DNA of 64,000 nucleotides from Torreya grandis (lineage: Eukaryota; Streptophyta; Pinopsida; Cupressales; Taxaceae): the NCBI GenBank assembly GCA_037957365.1, contig JARHVA010003169.1:737001-801000 (forward strand), in the 5' to 3' direction. Below, in pieces: positions 13,235 through 24,895 of this stretch. The stretch's first letter is position 1; every line of letters begins with the position of its first letter. Below the pieces are notes generated by a model, which was given only the letters and a program-made list of their open reading frames with translations, searched no databases and was not told the origin of the DNA. A program made the translations under genes and the position numbers.

Positions 13235-15021
13235 TCTATATATATAAAAAAGGGATGAGAGAAGAGGGGACTTATGTGAGTAGAGAGAGGGTTCATAAAT
13301 GGATACAACTACCATTGTTATCCTTGATCTCTTTTGCATTCAAAGCATGTAATTGCCCTAGTCATGAAATAAACTGTCCAAGATCAACATAAATCTCCTC
13401 AAGCCACTCATGCATTCAAGTCTCCCTTTTTGGAGTTGAGAGAGCCATGTCAAAGGTAGCTACATGTATCTATCAAGTATAAATGATTTAATCCTTTTAT
13501 TAAAAACTTGGCATGATCCTTCACTTTACATGTCCTACATGTATAGTGATGAAAACCCGTATATATTTGAATCTAGACTAAGCCATGTAACTCTTACATC
13601 AAGCAGCTATTTGTTGGAGATGATGGCCATGTCAAAGGATGAGGGCCTCTTGATTAATTTCATATAATAACTCTTGATTTGAAACCTAGACTAAATATTT
13701 CCTTAGATGGAAAACCAATCTAAGGACATTGGTTTTATTGTATCCATTTATGTTGATGTAAGTTTATAGATTATGTGGATTTTTTAATCTTTATTAGGTC
13801 TAAAAGGCTTATTTTATGAGACCCATATTTAATGTCTATGCAAACATTTTAATCTTTTCAAATCCAAATGGTTAATTGCAATGGTTTAGATTTTGACATT
13901 TGTGGGCCTATCATGGAATATTTGAATCCTAATAGCTATTTGCTTAGCTTGAAATTGACACTGGCATGAATGTCTCAATCCTTTTAGGCACTTTCCCATA
14001 GGACTTTTTCCTTTGGCCAATTTAATTTAGGTTTTTTTAAATGTCCCCTCAAAAATATTGAAAACATCCTCCTTGAGAGGAAAGGACCCTTCAAGTTTTG
14101 AGAAGTGCCTCATTTTCCTTGAGAAGTGCCCTTCTTGAAAGAAAAATACCCTTTGGCATTTTTGAAGCATACCTTTCCAAAAGGAAATTATCTCTTGGTA
14201 TTCTTGAAAAATCCCTTTACAAATTTTAGAATGCCTTTCAAAACTTGGAAATGGGCCGTCTACTTAAGAAAAAATCTTCAACTTTTCTACTTTAGACCAT
14301 CGAAACTTTGTAATGGACCATTTCCCTAAGAAACAAATCCTTCAAAAAAATGAAATAGGCCATTTCCCAAGAAAAATAACCTTTAGAGTTTTGAAAATAA
14401 CCCTTTTTGCCTTAGAAATTTCCTTCAAAAAAAAGCAAGTAGCCTTTGGCTTCTTGAAAAGAACTTTCTCCCTAAGAAAAGACATCTTTTAGAAATTTTT
14501 AAGTGTTATATCCTTTGGGGAACTAAAAATTACCAAAATGTTAGAAATAATTTCTTTATATTTGAACAAAAAATGAAGAAAAAATAAAATCTTGAAGAAA
14601 GAACACTTAACCAAAAAATAAAATATTCCTTTGGGAAAATTGTGTAAATAATTTTCTCAAAAGAAAATTGAAACTTAGCTTAAAGTTAGACCTAAAAGAA
14701 TTTACCTTTCACTTAGTCTCCATATAGAGTCCAAAAGAATGAACTATTAAAGACAGCCAAATAAGATATTTTGTACTTAGCCCTTTTAGTCTACAGAATC
14801 TTCTAGGTTTGGGCTTGAACTGCTGCTTGATCTTGTGAAGGCTCGAAACCATGAAAACTTACTCAGATCCTTCATCTTTGCCACATTGAGTCTACTTCAA
14901 AGCTTTAGTAGGTGGGACAAAAAATTCTAATATTACCATTGTAATTTCTTTATCATATTAATAATTATTTTGTTCAATTTATAACATCTTTCACTTTACT
15001 AATGAATATCTTGTGTATACA
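13235..15021 (+). repeat. Candidate downstream part of a 5' LTR
   Basis: A TATATATAAAAAAGGG box lies at 13238-13253 and is followed by purine-rich DNA as in the other LTRs. The segment ends in CA at 15020-15021, two bases before a primer-binding-site-like sequence nearly identical to that of the complete Tat element. No second copy is visible, so the left boundary is unknown. Confidence 0.4.
14040..14490. repeat. Degenerate short tandem repeat inside the candidate LTR
   Basis: Variants of CCTTT-n-TTCTTGAAAA and TTCCC(T)AAGAAAA recur every 30-45 bases. Copies are too diverged to fix a unit length by eye. Confidence 0.5.
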
Positions 15022-15023
15022 TT

Positions 15024-15042
15024 TGGCACACCCAATGGGACT
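15024..15042 (+). other. Candidate primer binding site
   Basis: TGGCACACCCAATGGGACT, compared with TGGCACACTCGATGGGACC at 47032-47050. The three differences are all C/T or G/A. It is placed two bases after a CA end, as expected after a 5' LTR. The complementary tRNA is not assigned. Confidence 0.55.
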
Positions 15043-18000
15043 GTGCAATCCCATAATCCTTTTGTTCAAATTTGATTAAGGGCATATTAACTTGGCTAGT
15101 TTTACTTTAAGATCCGTTTAAAATTAATTTGAGGTCAATTTTATCAAATTTATACCAAATTTTATATTTTTAACTTTGAAACATCTCCATTCTTAGAAAT
15201 GACATCTTCATTCTTAAGAATGACATCCTTATCAGTCAGATTAGCATTTACATTTGCAAATTCCTATTTATCTATGTGTGAATGTCTATGAGAGTCAGAA
15301 TAAAATTTGCATTAGTTAGAATAAATTTTAAATAATTTATATTAACATATGTATTTGAACATTTATGTATGTGTGTTAGTATCTACATTATTTAGAACAA
15401 TGTCTCTATTGAGTCAAACAACATTTACGTGAGTTTATTAGTGTATGTGTTTTTGGTAAGAACAACACTATGTCTTAGTATCAACGTCTCTATAAGTCAA
15501 TTTTGTTGATCAAATGAAATAAAATATTCATCTTTCTATTTTCTACTTTTCCATCTCCACATCTACATAAATGCTATAATGTTTGAATCAATTCTAGTGT
15601 TTTCATCTTATAGATTGATGTATGAATTTTAGGTCATAACATATGTATTTTAAACTTTTCATTTATAGGTACACATTAGTTGAAAACACTTTTATCATAC
15701 TAATGACCAATTTCTAGTGGGTTTTTTCTAGCCAAAGACATTTTATCAACAAAGTACACATTTTAAATGTTTAAGATAAATTAAGCAATCTTGTTTTTTA
15801 ATCATTTTATTATCTTTATTTTCATATGTGTGATATTTTCACCATGTATATTATTCCCCCATATCACAAAGATAAATTGGGAATCAAAAGTGGACTACAT
15901 AAATTGTATTACCCTTAGGACATACTACATGTACTCTTCCCTTGTTCTACAAGGTGATTTTCAGAATAAAATATAGTGCACAACTAGATTATTACATATT
16001 TAGGTCTCATAACTAGGATTCCATCACTAAACATATAAATAAACCCCATGTTCTAGTGGGGTATACAAATTTAGGAGCTATTGTTATTGGTTAAGTGGTC
16101 ATCCATTTTACCAATGTTGTGAAGTGAGGTAGTTTCATCCACTAATACCTAGGCCCCAAATAATACCCTCATCATAGAATTGGGCCTCAATTTACTATGA
16201 GGTATATTGAATACACACATGGATCATGTTATTTATCATATATGATGAACTTATTTTCTATATACATATAGTGGTGTAGGGATCACAACATTCCCTAAGA
16301 TCACCCACCATATAACTTTAAGGGTACTATCTGTAGGACACTAGATGCCTTTAACCTATATTAGTAGTTATGTTATTTTTGCATGTATTGATTGAGCCCT
16401 TTGTGATAAACCTGAAATATACATAAAACAAAATAACACTAAATAAAAAATTCAAACATTCAGACATAATCTAATCAACTACTTTAAAAAAAATTAGAAA
16501 TCAAATAAATAAAATGAATTTAATCCAAATCCAACAAGAATAAAATCAACTAAATTCAAATTTTAATTCAAGACAAGAAAACCAAGTCAACTAAGATAAG
16601 ATATTCAAAACATAACCCAAATATAAATTATGTTACAAATCTAACCAATCAGTCAATTTAATCAAATAAATCCAATTTTTTAAGTCAAATTAAATTCAAT
16701 TATCAAAGTAATCCAAATTTCATCCAATTTATATCTAGCCTACAACATCTATATCAAATTAGCACATCTAACCCATCAATTTTGACTTAGCTAAATCACA
16801 TCAACCACTGGTACAATTCTAAATCCCAATAAAATATAAGTCAAAATAAAATCCAAATTAAACTCAAATCAAGATCATGACACACATAATGAGGTACCAA
16901 CTCAAATGAAATACAAATCCAAAATTTAAGGATCCTTTTAATCAACCCATTTTTATTTCATCAATAATGTGTTCATACTGATGATACTAATAGTTTAGTT
17001 GACCAAAGTGAGTATCATGAGGAGGAGACTTATTCAATAATAATCAAGGAAAATTCAAAATTAACCAATTCTTATTCTAAAATAAAGATGATCTTATCCT
17101 ATGCCTTTTAGAGATAGGTGTGTGCTTTCCTATATGCAATGAGATAGGATTGACCAATAAATTATCCTATCTAAGAGATATAGACTCATAGAAGGTAAAA
17201 AAAATAGATCCCATTGATACTTAATGTATCAGGAAATGACCAAATTGATTTGATAAATATAACAAGATGAGAAATTATTATATAACATCAATAGAGAGGG
17301 TTACAAATCCTCTAGGTAATCAATATAATGAAATAACCCTAACTAAGTATCTATTATTATAATTAATCTATTTAGTATTCCAAGCTAAAAATATAAATAA
17401 GGGGATAGGTAAAAATAAATTAAAAAGGGTAAGGAAGCATGGTAGTAAAATGAGGGCATAGGTCACCTAAGGTAGGAAATGGAAAGTTTGAAAAACCTTA
17501 TAGCCACACTAAGTATAAGTGTATATGTTATTCAAATAAGGAGTTATACATTCATTCAAGATATTAATTATGAAAATTCTATCAAATGAAAGAGATAAGG
17601 TTAGAATATACTTACCTTGAAAAAAACATGTTGAGCATCAATCTCCCCTTGGTTAATGGTGTTTTTCAAGATATTATTGAGGTTGTAAGGACCACAAAGG
17701 TTGAATTAATCTCTAGTCTAAAAGGACTCCTCCTATTACATCCAAGAATCCACAAGACTAACTTTTTCCCTCCAAGATAATATCTAATAAATGGCTTCTC
17801 TAAATGTATAATTAGGTAGAATTTTGAGCAATGACAATGTGAAAATGAATGTTCATCTCTATTGGATTAAAATGGTGGTTTGTATTTATAGTTATGGATG
17901 AACCTAACCCTTCCTAATTTTTTATCCAATGCCATATACCATCCTTGATGTATTTAAAAATATAATAGTTTAACCTCAAACTAGGTTAGATACTTAGTTT

Positions 18001-18980
18001 CAAAATGTTTGCCATAACTTTTAGACTACATTGACTTGGGTTGACTTTGTTTGAAAATTGATGGGAATCAAGAAATACTACATCGAGTTGAATTAATATA
18101 GTAAAAAAATATGGGGTTTGGTATAATTAGGGGTTACAAGGAGGAATATTTCTTAGGGGATCAAATACGAGGGAATTGTAGTGGATATATGTATGATAGA
18201 TTAAACAACAATGTCTCTCATAAAACACCAATCGTATACCCACCCTATTCCTAGTGTACCCTTTAAGGTATACACTCAAAGAGATTGAAACTCAATACGT
18301 TGATACAAAAGAGAAATCATCAATAAATGATGAAGTTTAAATATATTATGTGTATGTATATGCCCCACTGGAAGATTATTATGTGTCACCAGAGTGTAAC
18401 ATAGGATGGTGATTCAAGAAAGAAAATAGAAACACACTAATTGAGTTAACAAATTACATTAGAAAGTAAAAAATACATGAAATTAAATAATTTTTAACTA
18501 CATACATTAACCTAACTTATTTTTATTGAAGTGAAGTTGCATATGAAGTAGATGAAGAGAGGTATTTAGTGCATAGAACAAGAGATGGACCTAAAAAACA
18601 AGACAAAATTTATTTATTTTTGCAAAAAATGGTGTTAACTCTAAAAAATTCTCTAATTTTTAAAGATTCTAAATCTTATTTTGGTTTGTAAAGAGGACTT
18701 ATAAAAACAAAGTTATGATTAAAATATAGAATTTATTGATAAATAATTAAAGGTTTAAAATTTGTATATTTTTTACTATAAAAGGGGTATATTAACATTC
18801 ATTTTCATAAATTATATTTTTGGAAACCATAACTATGTGTACTAAAATTTATTAAAGAGAGAGATGATGGCTAGTTATTGAGTTAGATGATTTGGAGGAT
18901 TTTATTGTTATTTTTTAGCATTTTTGAATTAAAATGGACTAGATTAGGAAAAATAGGTGTTAGGGAAAATTCAAGTAGTC
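15043..18980. other. AT-rich non-coding DNA
   Basis: No coding similarity was seen. It should include the leader of the element primed at 15024, but no gag follows. From about 16430 to 16900 the sequence is A-rich with recurring TCCAAAT/CAAATTA words. The right part, up to 18980, may be an LTR of a minus-oriented element (see the tract at 18984). Short open frames such as 15791-15976 and 17586-17780 are not supported as genes. Confidence 0.4.
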
Positions 18981-18983
18981 AAA

Positions 18984-18997
18984 TTTCCCCCCAAAAA
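18984..18997 (-). other. Candidate polypurine tract on the minus strand
   Basis: Read on the minus strand this is TTTTGGGGGGAAA, followed after a few bases by TGACTACTTG (18980 leftward), a possible LTR start. It resembles the tract at 40397-40410. No partner LTR was identified. Confidence 0.3.
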
Positions 18998-21080
18998 GGT
19001 AGTAATAGAGCCAAAATAAAAATGAAAAATGATTAAGATATAAAATGTGAAAAAGTAAAGGGTATTTATTATGGCCTAGTTAAAAATCATCACATAAATA
19101 AGACAATATTGGTTAGCCTAATGTAGTTGGAAAGGAAGGGTTTATATATCTATTAGATATCATATGTAATGGTTGATATAATTTTATAGAGAGTGGGTGA
19201 TGTATTATGAAATTAATGTGGTTGATATGGTTCTAAACCTAATAGATAACATGGTGGGATGGAAGATAACAAATAATCTACCTAATGGAGTTTGGGAATA
19301 AGGCCAATATATTACATAAAGGATGATAGAGTATAAATTAGGATAGGGTTGATGTAATTAAGTACATGGATGATAAAGTTAAATTTAGTATATGACTAAT
19401 GCAGTTATGTACATGGATGATATACTTATAAATATAGAAAAGGGTTTATGTAGTATTGTACATGGACGATGAAGTGGTTAATTTTATCATTTATTTGTTT
19501 TTGAATGCACCCTAATTTGTTCAAGTAACCAAAAGTATTGTACTTTTTTTCTCTTTCACATTAAGGTCTTAGTGATGAATATAACCCTTGTTTGCATCAT
19601 CATTTTATGTCTTTTGGTCTTCTTATGTCTCATTTTCCCTATTTATTAAACCCCAAGTGGTCTTGGGTCATCTCTTCTTAGTCACAAGGGCCCCTAGCTT
19701 GTTATGCCTAGTGTTAACTCTATTTTTAGGCCTCATTACTTTAGCACCCTTTTTTTAAGAGTAACACCACATGACATTGGTGCCCACCTTTTGGCACTAG
19801 TGTCCAATTATCATTTTATTCTATATTTTGGGTCTTGACCCTCCCTTGAGACTTATTTATGTTTTTATCCCTCTTTTTCATCTTAGCAACCAATAAAAAA
19901 GGTATTACATTCAAATAAGAGTTATTTATATATAAATATCATTTCAAGGAATTTTAAATATAGCACTTACTATCTTGACACATAATTACATAAAATTAGT
20001 CAATAGTACAACTCAATACATTGCATATTACTTAGCTATCACATATAGACTTACATGCTTGATAAAAAAAGGGCCTAAGTGAAATTGATTATAGCATATC
20101 ATGTGCATTGACTATGCATATTAACTAAGGGATAAATACATGTGATATGAGATCCCTAGCATTGGGGTTGATATAGGTAGTGACTAGGATAATAGGGGTT
20201 TTACATTTGATCTAGTTGGTGTTTCATGTGTATAAGTGTTCATTATGGTTTTAAAAGATATTCAAGGAAAAAGTGATATAGGAAAGCTTCCATAAGTCAT
20301 AGAATCATCTATAAGTCCCTAAAACTCTCCCAGAGATTTCTTGAAAGCTTTAGACAACTCTTTTAAGGATACTAACACCATAATTTGACACTAGTGCCAT
20401 ATGACTCTATTATCCTCATAAGGACATTAATTTATGAAGTGTAATTTCAGCTATAATAATATAATGGAATATGTTTGGATTATCTACAAGCCTATTCCAG
20501 TGTGTTGAGTCATAGAAACACCTAATTTACCCTAGATAAGTACACTTTATTTACATCTTTACTATTTTGGGAAGAACTTGTCAAATAAATTATTTCCTAT
20601 ATTCATTTAAAGTTATTTTTATACTCATCTATTTAATAACCTAGGATTTACATCTAACAAGTCCTAAACAATTAAAACATTTGGTGAACATGACTTACTT
20701 TGAATATTATTTAAAACCCTAGCTTAGCATAGGGTTTAACTTCTTCATTTTTTTGTGCACTAAATTAGGGTTATAAAATTTTATTTTTTAATTATTTTTG
20801 ACACAACGCTCATCTAAATTAGTGCTATAATAGGGTTTCATTAATTTAATATAATTTTATTTTTTTCTAAACAACCTTAATCAAACCCTAGATTCACATA
20901 TGAGGTCCCTATGCATCCAAATACTAGCCTTTAGGGTTTCAAGTACAATCCTATTTTTTTCCAAAACATTGGGATAAATATTTTTTATATTTGCAAATAT
21001 ATCTATGTTATATTACATTTTATATATTATGTGTTTCTTAATCATTATTTACATTATCTTCTTTGGCAAGTTTAAAATGA
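18998..21080. other. Non-coding DNA with a possible 5' LTR end near 20679
   Basis: Contains three copies of GTACATGGATGAT-like words (19360-19475) and CACTAGTGCCAT-like motifs (19765-19800 and 20382-20395) that recur at 33010-33110. ATTAAAACA at 20671-20679, followed by TTTGGTGAACATGACT, resembles the LTR-end/primer-site junction of the other Tat elements, but the primer sequence differs. This may be the 5' LTR of the element whose gag follows at 22564. Confidence 0.3.
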
Positions 21081-22563
21081 CATCCAGGAAGCCTTTACCC
21101 CTCACCCAGTTGATGAGTTTCTAAATTTTTCTCATAATTATAATAATGAATGGATAAATATTCAAGATTTTACATCAGCAAATGATAATGATTTCATTTA
21201 TAATTATGATGATGATTATTATTGTAATGATGGATATGGGGATTAATATGAGCATGCTTATGAAAGTGTTGATCAGGATATACTAGATACATATTTTTCT
21301 ATTTCCTCTACCTCTTCTCCTACACCTTAAAATCAAACTAATAATATAATGCCAAAAAAACCTCTTGTTTGTAGTGATTTGTTCCAATGTGATCCTAGAA
21401 TTTAAACCACTTTTGCTACATCCTTATTTAAATTGAAATAATATAAGGTCAATAAATGAAATCTACTTTTGCATGATTAAATCAACATATAAAAGAGTAA
21501 TGCATCTTATTTACCCTTCCCAGTTAAATTTTAAAAATCATGTACAAATAATACTACACATTTTACCAATTCACAAAATAAATTAGGCAAAATTATTTTA
21601 TCATTGTATTTTACATTTCAATCTCAATACAATGTTTCTTTGTAAAATATTGATAATACAAATGTCTATAACTCTTCTCCTACATGTCATAATATGCCAA
21701 ATGAAAACATGATTACTACTTCTACCCTTGATTCCAAGATTGAAAGTAATAATCATACATGCACTCCACACATAGTTAGTGAGCACATGCATTACATTAT
21801 ACCCACAATGTTAATATATTTCATAGTAATAAAAATTTAAAAATGTTCTCCTACTCTCTCTTAGTGAGCATGAAAATGATACTTCTTATACTCTTACTTA
21901 TACAAGTGAATTAAACTCTGATTTTTATGGAGCTTTGAATAATAATGATTACTATGATTTTGGTGAAAAAGACATTGAGTGTAAACCTTATAGTTCTCTC
22001 CTTACTTCACCTATTTATCATGTTTAAACTAATACTAGTTCAAATGATAGAAAACACACATTCACTTACTCTTATGCTTATAGTTTACATAAGTTACATT
22101 CACATTATAATAAAGTATCTTCTAGTCCATTAACATGTGATATTTCTTTGAAAATTAATGAAAAAAAAGATACTAATGAATTTCAATCAACCCCCATTAC
22201 TAAAATAGAACCCATTTCTAAACCTAACCTCCATGAGGGTGATATCCTATTTAACTCTCACTAGGTCTAATATATAACCCCTCCAAAGGTTATAGAGAGA
22301 AAACCAATCCTCCCTAAAAAAGGTCCCCAATGCAGTGTATCAAGGGATAAGATAAATAAAAACACTCAAGCATTAATTGAAACCTTTGATTGTGATGATA
22401 ATATACCTTAAAAATGGGTAATCTCCTTGATTAATGTTTTGGGTGATTTAAAACAAGTACACCATCTGAAACTAGAAATTAAAGCATACCATTCTTGGGC
22501 TAATTCCAATGCCGTTCATGGCAATAGTATTCCATGTAGAATATTCACTACAAAGTTTCCACC
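21080..22563 (+). other. Decayed region upstream of gag
   Basis: An Asn/Asp/Tyr-rich translation with many stops and frameshifts lies between the possible LTR end and the recognisable gag core. It probably encoded the N-terminal part of the gag polyprotein, but no motif proves this. Confidence 0.3.
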
Positions 22564-22788
22564 CATGTTTTAGATATCAATGTTACCAAAATTTGATGGG
22601 CATAGAGATCCATACTTGTACCTTTAGGCTTATGGGAAATACATGGCACTTGTCACTAATAATTTGACTCTACTACATTTATTTCCACAATCTCTAAAAG
22701 GTAAGGCATTAAATTGGTTTCATCATGCACTCCCTAGTGATTTACTACATACATATGATGAGTTATAAATATTATTTATTATGTACTT
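22564..22788 (+). pseudogene. Gag core remnant of a Ty3/gypsy element, 5' half
   Basis: The translation reads LPKFDGHRDP, then a degenerate HLxAYGKYMAL, a LFPQSLKGKALNWF motif and DLLHTYDEL. This is the typical order of the retrotransposon gag domain in plant Ty3/gypsy elements. At least two in-frame stops are present. The frame is cut at 22788 by the LTR element inserted with duplication TACTT. The sequence after that element, at 29504, carries on in the same frame (IYNKWPQV). Confidence 0.75.
22784..22788. repeat. Target-site duplication TACTT, left copy
   Basis: TACTT directly precedes the TGATGACATC end of the left LTR. The same five bases follow the right LTR at 29499-29503. Confidence 0.9.
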
Positions 22789-22929
22789 TGATGACATCTG
22801 TAGATGGACTGTTCTGATCCTGACCCTGTTGAGTCCATAGTTTCAAGCTATTCACTGTTGCACACATAGAATTACAAGATAACCAAGCAAAGTACACTTC
22901 TCTATCACTTATAATATCATAAGTAGCAA

Positions 22930-23270
22930 AAAAAAAGGTTCTGGTGCTGGCTTTAACTGGGGCTTATGATCACCTTTTGTAAGTGTATCAGACTGCTTCT
23001 CAACATAAGAATTATCCTCACAATCTCTAAAAATATCATTAAATACATAGTAACCTTTCTCTTGAGGTGCAATTAAAAAAAAAAAAAAACGTTTGAACAA
23101 AAGTATTTTTTTTTTTTTTTTCCGCTCTGTCTCTCCTCTGTATAGAGCCAGTGACCGAACTAACAGAGCTAATACCCCACCATTTAATGAATCTTGAGCA
23201 TCTGTCAATGTAATTTCAATGAGACAGCTCGTGTAGTACAAAGACATTACATGGCTATGAAATTCCAGTG
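22930..23270 (-). pseudogene. Captured fragment of a G3BP-like NTF2 domain (left LTR)
   Basis: The minus-strand frame (open from 23316 to 22909) reads FHSHVMSLYYTS, IEITLTDAQDS, GGVLALLV and then LIAPQEKGYYVFNDIF. This is the order of motifs in the C-terminal half of the NTF2-like domain of plant G3BP-type RNA-binding proteins (SLxYT, DAQxS, GGVLVLV, FxQxFFLAPQxKGYFVLNDxF). Runs of A and T interrupt it where the domain should read RRKFVQTFF. In this copy the FVQTFF part is further changed. It is in the sense direction of the element. Only this portion of the gene is present, so it is a transduplicated fragment and not a functional protein. Confidence 0.8.
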
Positions 23271-23344
23271 CTTTGCTGCGTGAGCCTGATACTTTGAAAC
23301 TGCGGCCAGTCAACACTAGTTCTGCTAAATAGACCGAATAATGA

Positions 23345-23480
23345 AACCCAAGCCTTGAGACAGCGCATCCCCTATAACAACATTGTCTGAGCGGAAGGGT
23401 GTGATTAATACAATTACTTCTTTACTATCACCATGCGTTGCTCTTTTTATCCCAACTACATTTACACCTAGGACAAATGA
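23345..23480 (-). pseudogene. Captured fragment resembling GAA1/GPAA1 GPI transamidase subunit (left LTR)
   Basis: The minus-strand frame contains GVNVVGIKRATHGDSKEVIV then LITPFRSD and DALSQGLG. Plant GAA1-like proteins (GPI transamidase component in the ER membrane) carry a similar segment: GxNxxGIIRAPRGDGKEAIV, LVTPY, then EALSLGLA. The match covers about 45 residues only, so assignment is weaker than for the two other captured pieces. The frame is open from 23543 to 23325. No membrane segments are included. Confidence 0.6.
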
Positions 23481-23801
23481 GTTGTTGCTGTTATAATCTC
23501 TTTGCCCAAGGCTCGAGTCCTTGTTTTCATTTATGTTGTGCACCTTTGGTCAATTGAGGGAGGAAACTGGTAGATGGCTACAGGGTTAATTGACAGGCAA
23601 ATGTTTCTTTACATTTAAATGAATAGGTAGCTTCAATTACATTCACAAGGAAGAACTATGAAATAAAATCCTTATGAGGGACAAGTTCGCCATTGTGAAG
23701 TTGCAGTTCTGGCTACGCCTCTAGATGAGGTCAACATTAGCTTTATCCCTGGATGATCATCATCCTCTGTATTATGTTAATGCATTTGAAAGTGTTGCAC
23801 G

Positions 23802-24093
23802 TACCATGGAGATGATCCGTGTTTACTTCCAGATGGAAGTGAGGCTTATGCTGCTGCTAAGAAGTTTGGACGATACAAGCAAATAAAGCGAATAGAAAGT
23901 GTGTCAAGCACTGATATTGTTGGTCAAATGCTGCTCTGTATCAGAGACAGGCCCATCAGTGACGGTCATAATCATGCTTCTCTACAGCGTCGGTTTAGTC
24001 ATGGGCACAGCCACAAGGCTGAGAGTGGTGGTTTTTTTTTTTTAAAAACAAAGTGGAACTCGTATTTCTCATTTTCTCCCATTTTCAGATTTT
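23802..24093 (+). pseudogene. Captured fragment of ethanolamine-phosphate cytidylyltransferase (left LTR)
   Basis: The + strand frame from the CAT codon at 23805 reads HGDDPCLLPDGSEAYAAAKK, FGRYKQIKRIESVSSTDIVG, MLLCIRDRPISD and SLQRRFSHGHS. This matches the end of the first cytidylyltransferase domain and the linker of plant PECT1, the enzyme making CDP-ethanolamine for phosphatidylethanolamine. A T/A homopolymer run replaces a Gly/Ser stretch near 24031-24050. The match then resumes in another frame with SGTRISHFLP to about 24093. It lies antisense to the element's own direction. Only about 90 residues are present. Confidence 0.85.
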
Positions 24094-24831
24094 AAATCAC
24101 AGAGTACATATCCCCATGCTATCAAAAGTGTTTGATTTTGAACAAGGCAGAACTACAGACCATATATCTTATGGACAACCACAACAATGCTAATCAAGTT
24201 CAAAAAGTAGACAGACACATGTACTTACATATTTTTTTTAGAGTTTGAAACAAAGAGCAAGATCATAACAAAGTTCCTTTTCATTCAAATGTCTTCATAC
24301 ATACAACTCTGCCACGCCATGGCAGACCTCTTCTTCTCTTTCTTCTATCAACTTTCTAGACTCTTTTCTACTTTACTCTGCCTCTACGTCCCTGTCATCC
24401 TCTTGAAATCATTTTTTTTGTTTTACTCTTATCTTATTCTGCAATACTTGTTGTGGTTTCTTCTCTCACCATTCTTGTCTGAAACTTGGCCTCCTTCCTT
24501 CTTCTCCTCTTCTACGTACTCTCCTGTCCTCCTCTTTAATTAATTTTCACTTTAATTGGATTTATCTTTATTTGGCTATATTTTTGTTTTTTTAAAAACC
24601 TCCTTCAAACCTCCAAGCCCAACTTGGGCTTAGGAAAACAAATACAGTTTTTTTTTTTTTTTAAATTTGTCCAGCATATTCTAATATCCCCTTATTTCCT
24701 CAACAGCTCCACATTTACCTTTTTACTTTTACTTTTTACATTTTCTCCTTAATTTCAACATTTGGAGGGAAAACAATAATTTGGATTTAAATTCAATCAT
24801 GACCATGTCTTGTGTAGATGCTCCTGCATCA

Positions 24832-24845
24832 TACTCTCCCTCTAG
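24832..24845 (-). other. Polypurine tract of the young element
   Basis: On the minus strand this reads CTAGAGGGAGAGTA directly before TGATGCAGGAGC, the 5' end of the 3' LTR. It would prime plus-strand DNA synthesis. It is not as regular as the tract of the Sirevirus, but position and composition fit. Confidence 0.65.
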
Positions 24846-24895
24846 AAACAATTTGAACCTTGGTTCAAATGAAATGCTGTTCCATGCTTTAGCCT

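Larger units (their letters stand above)
22789..24831 (-). repeat. 3' LTR (left copy) of the young element
   Basis: Begins TGATGACATC and ends CTGCATCA on the + strand. It matches 27453-29498 almost base for base. Six substitutions are visible: 23274, 23542, 23571, 23795, 23893 and 24117, where this copy has T (or A) and the other has C (or G). There are also A/T-run length differences and changes inside those runs. Confidence 0.92.

Noticed and set aside
23802..24093. Functional PECT1 gene or pseudogene copied on its own
   Set aside because: Only about 90 residues are present, they lie wholly inside both LTRs, and other unrelated gene fragments flank them.
24289..24543. Hydrophobic 84-codon + strand frame, repeated at 28955-29209
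   Set aside because: It lies in a pyrimidine-rich part of the LTR, is present in both LTRs only because they are duplicates, and has no family match. It is the complement of a purine-rich leader-like stretch.
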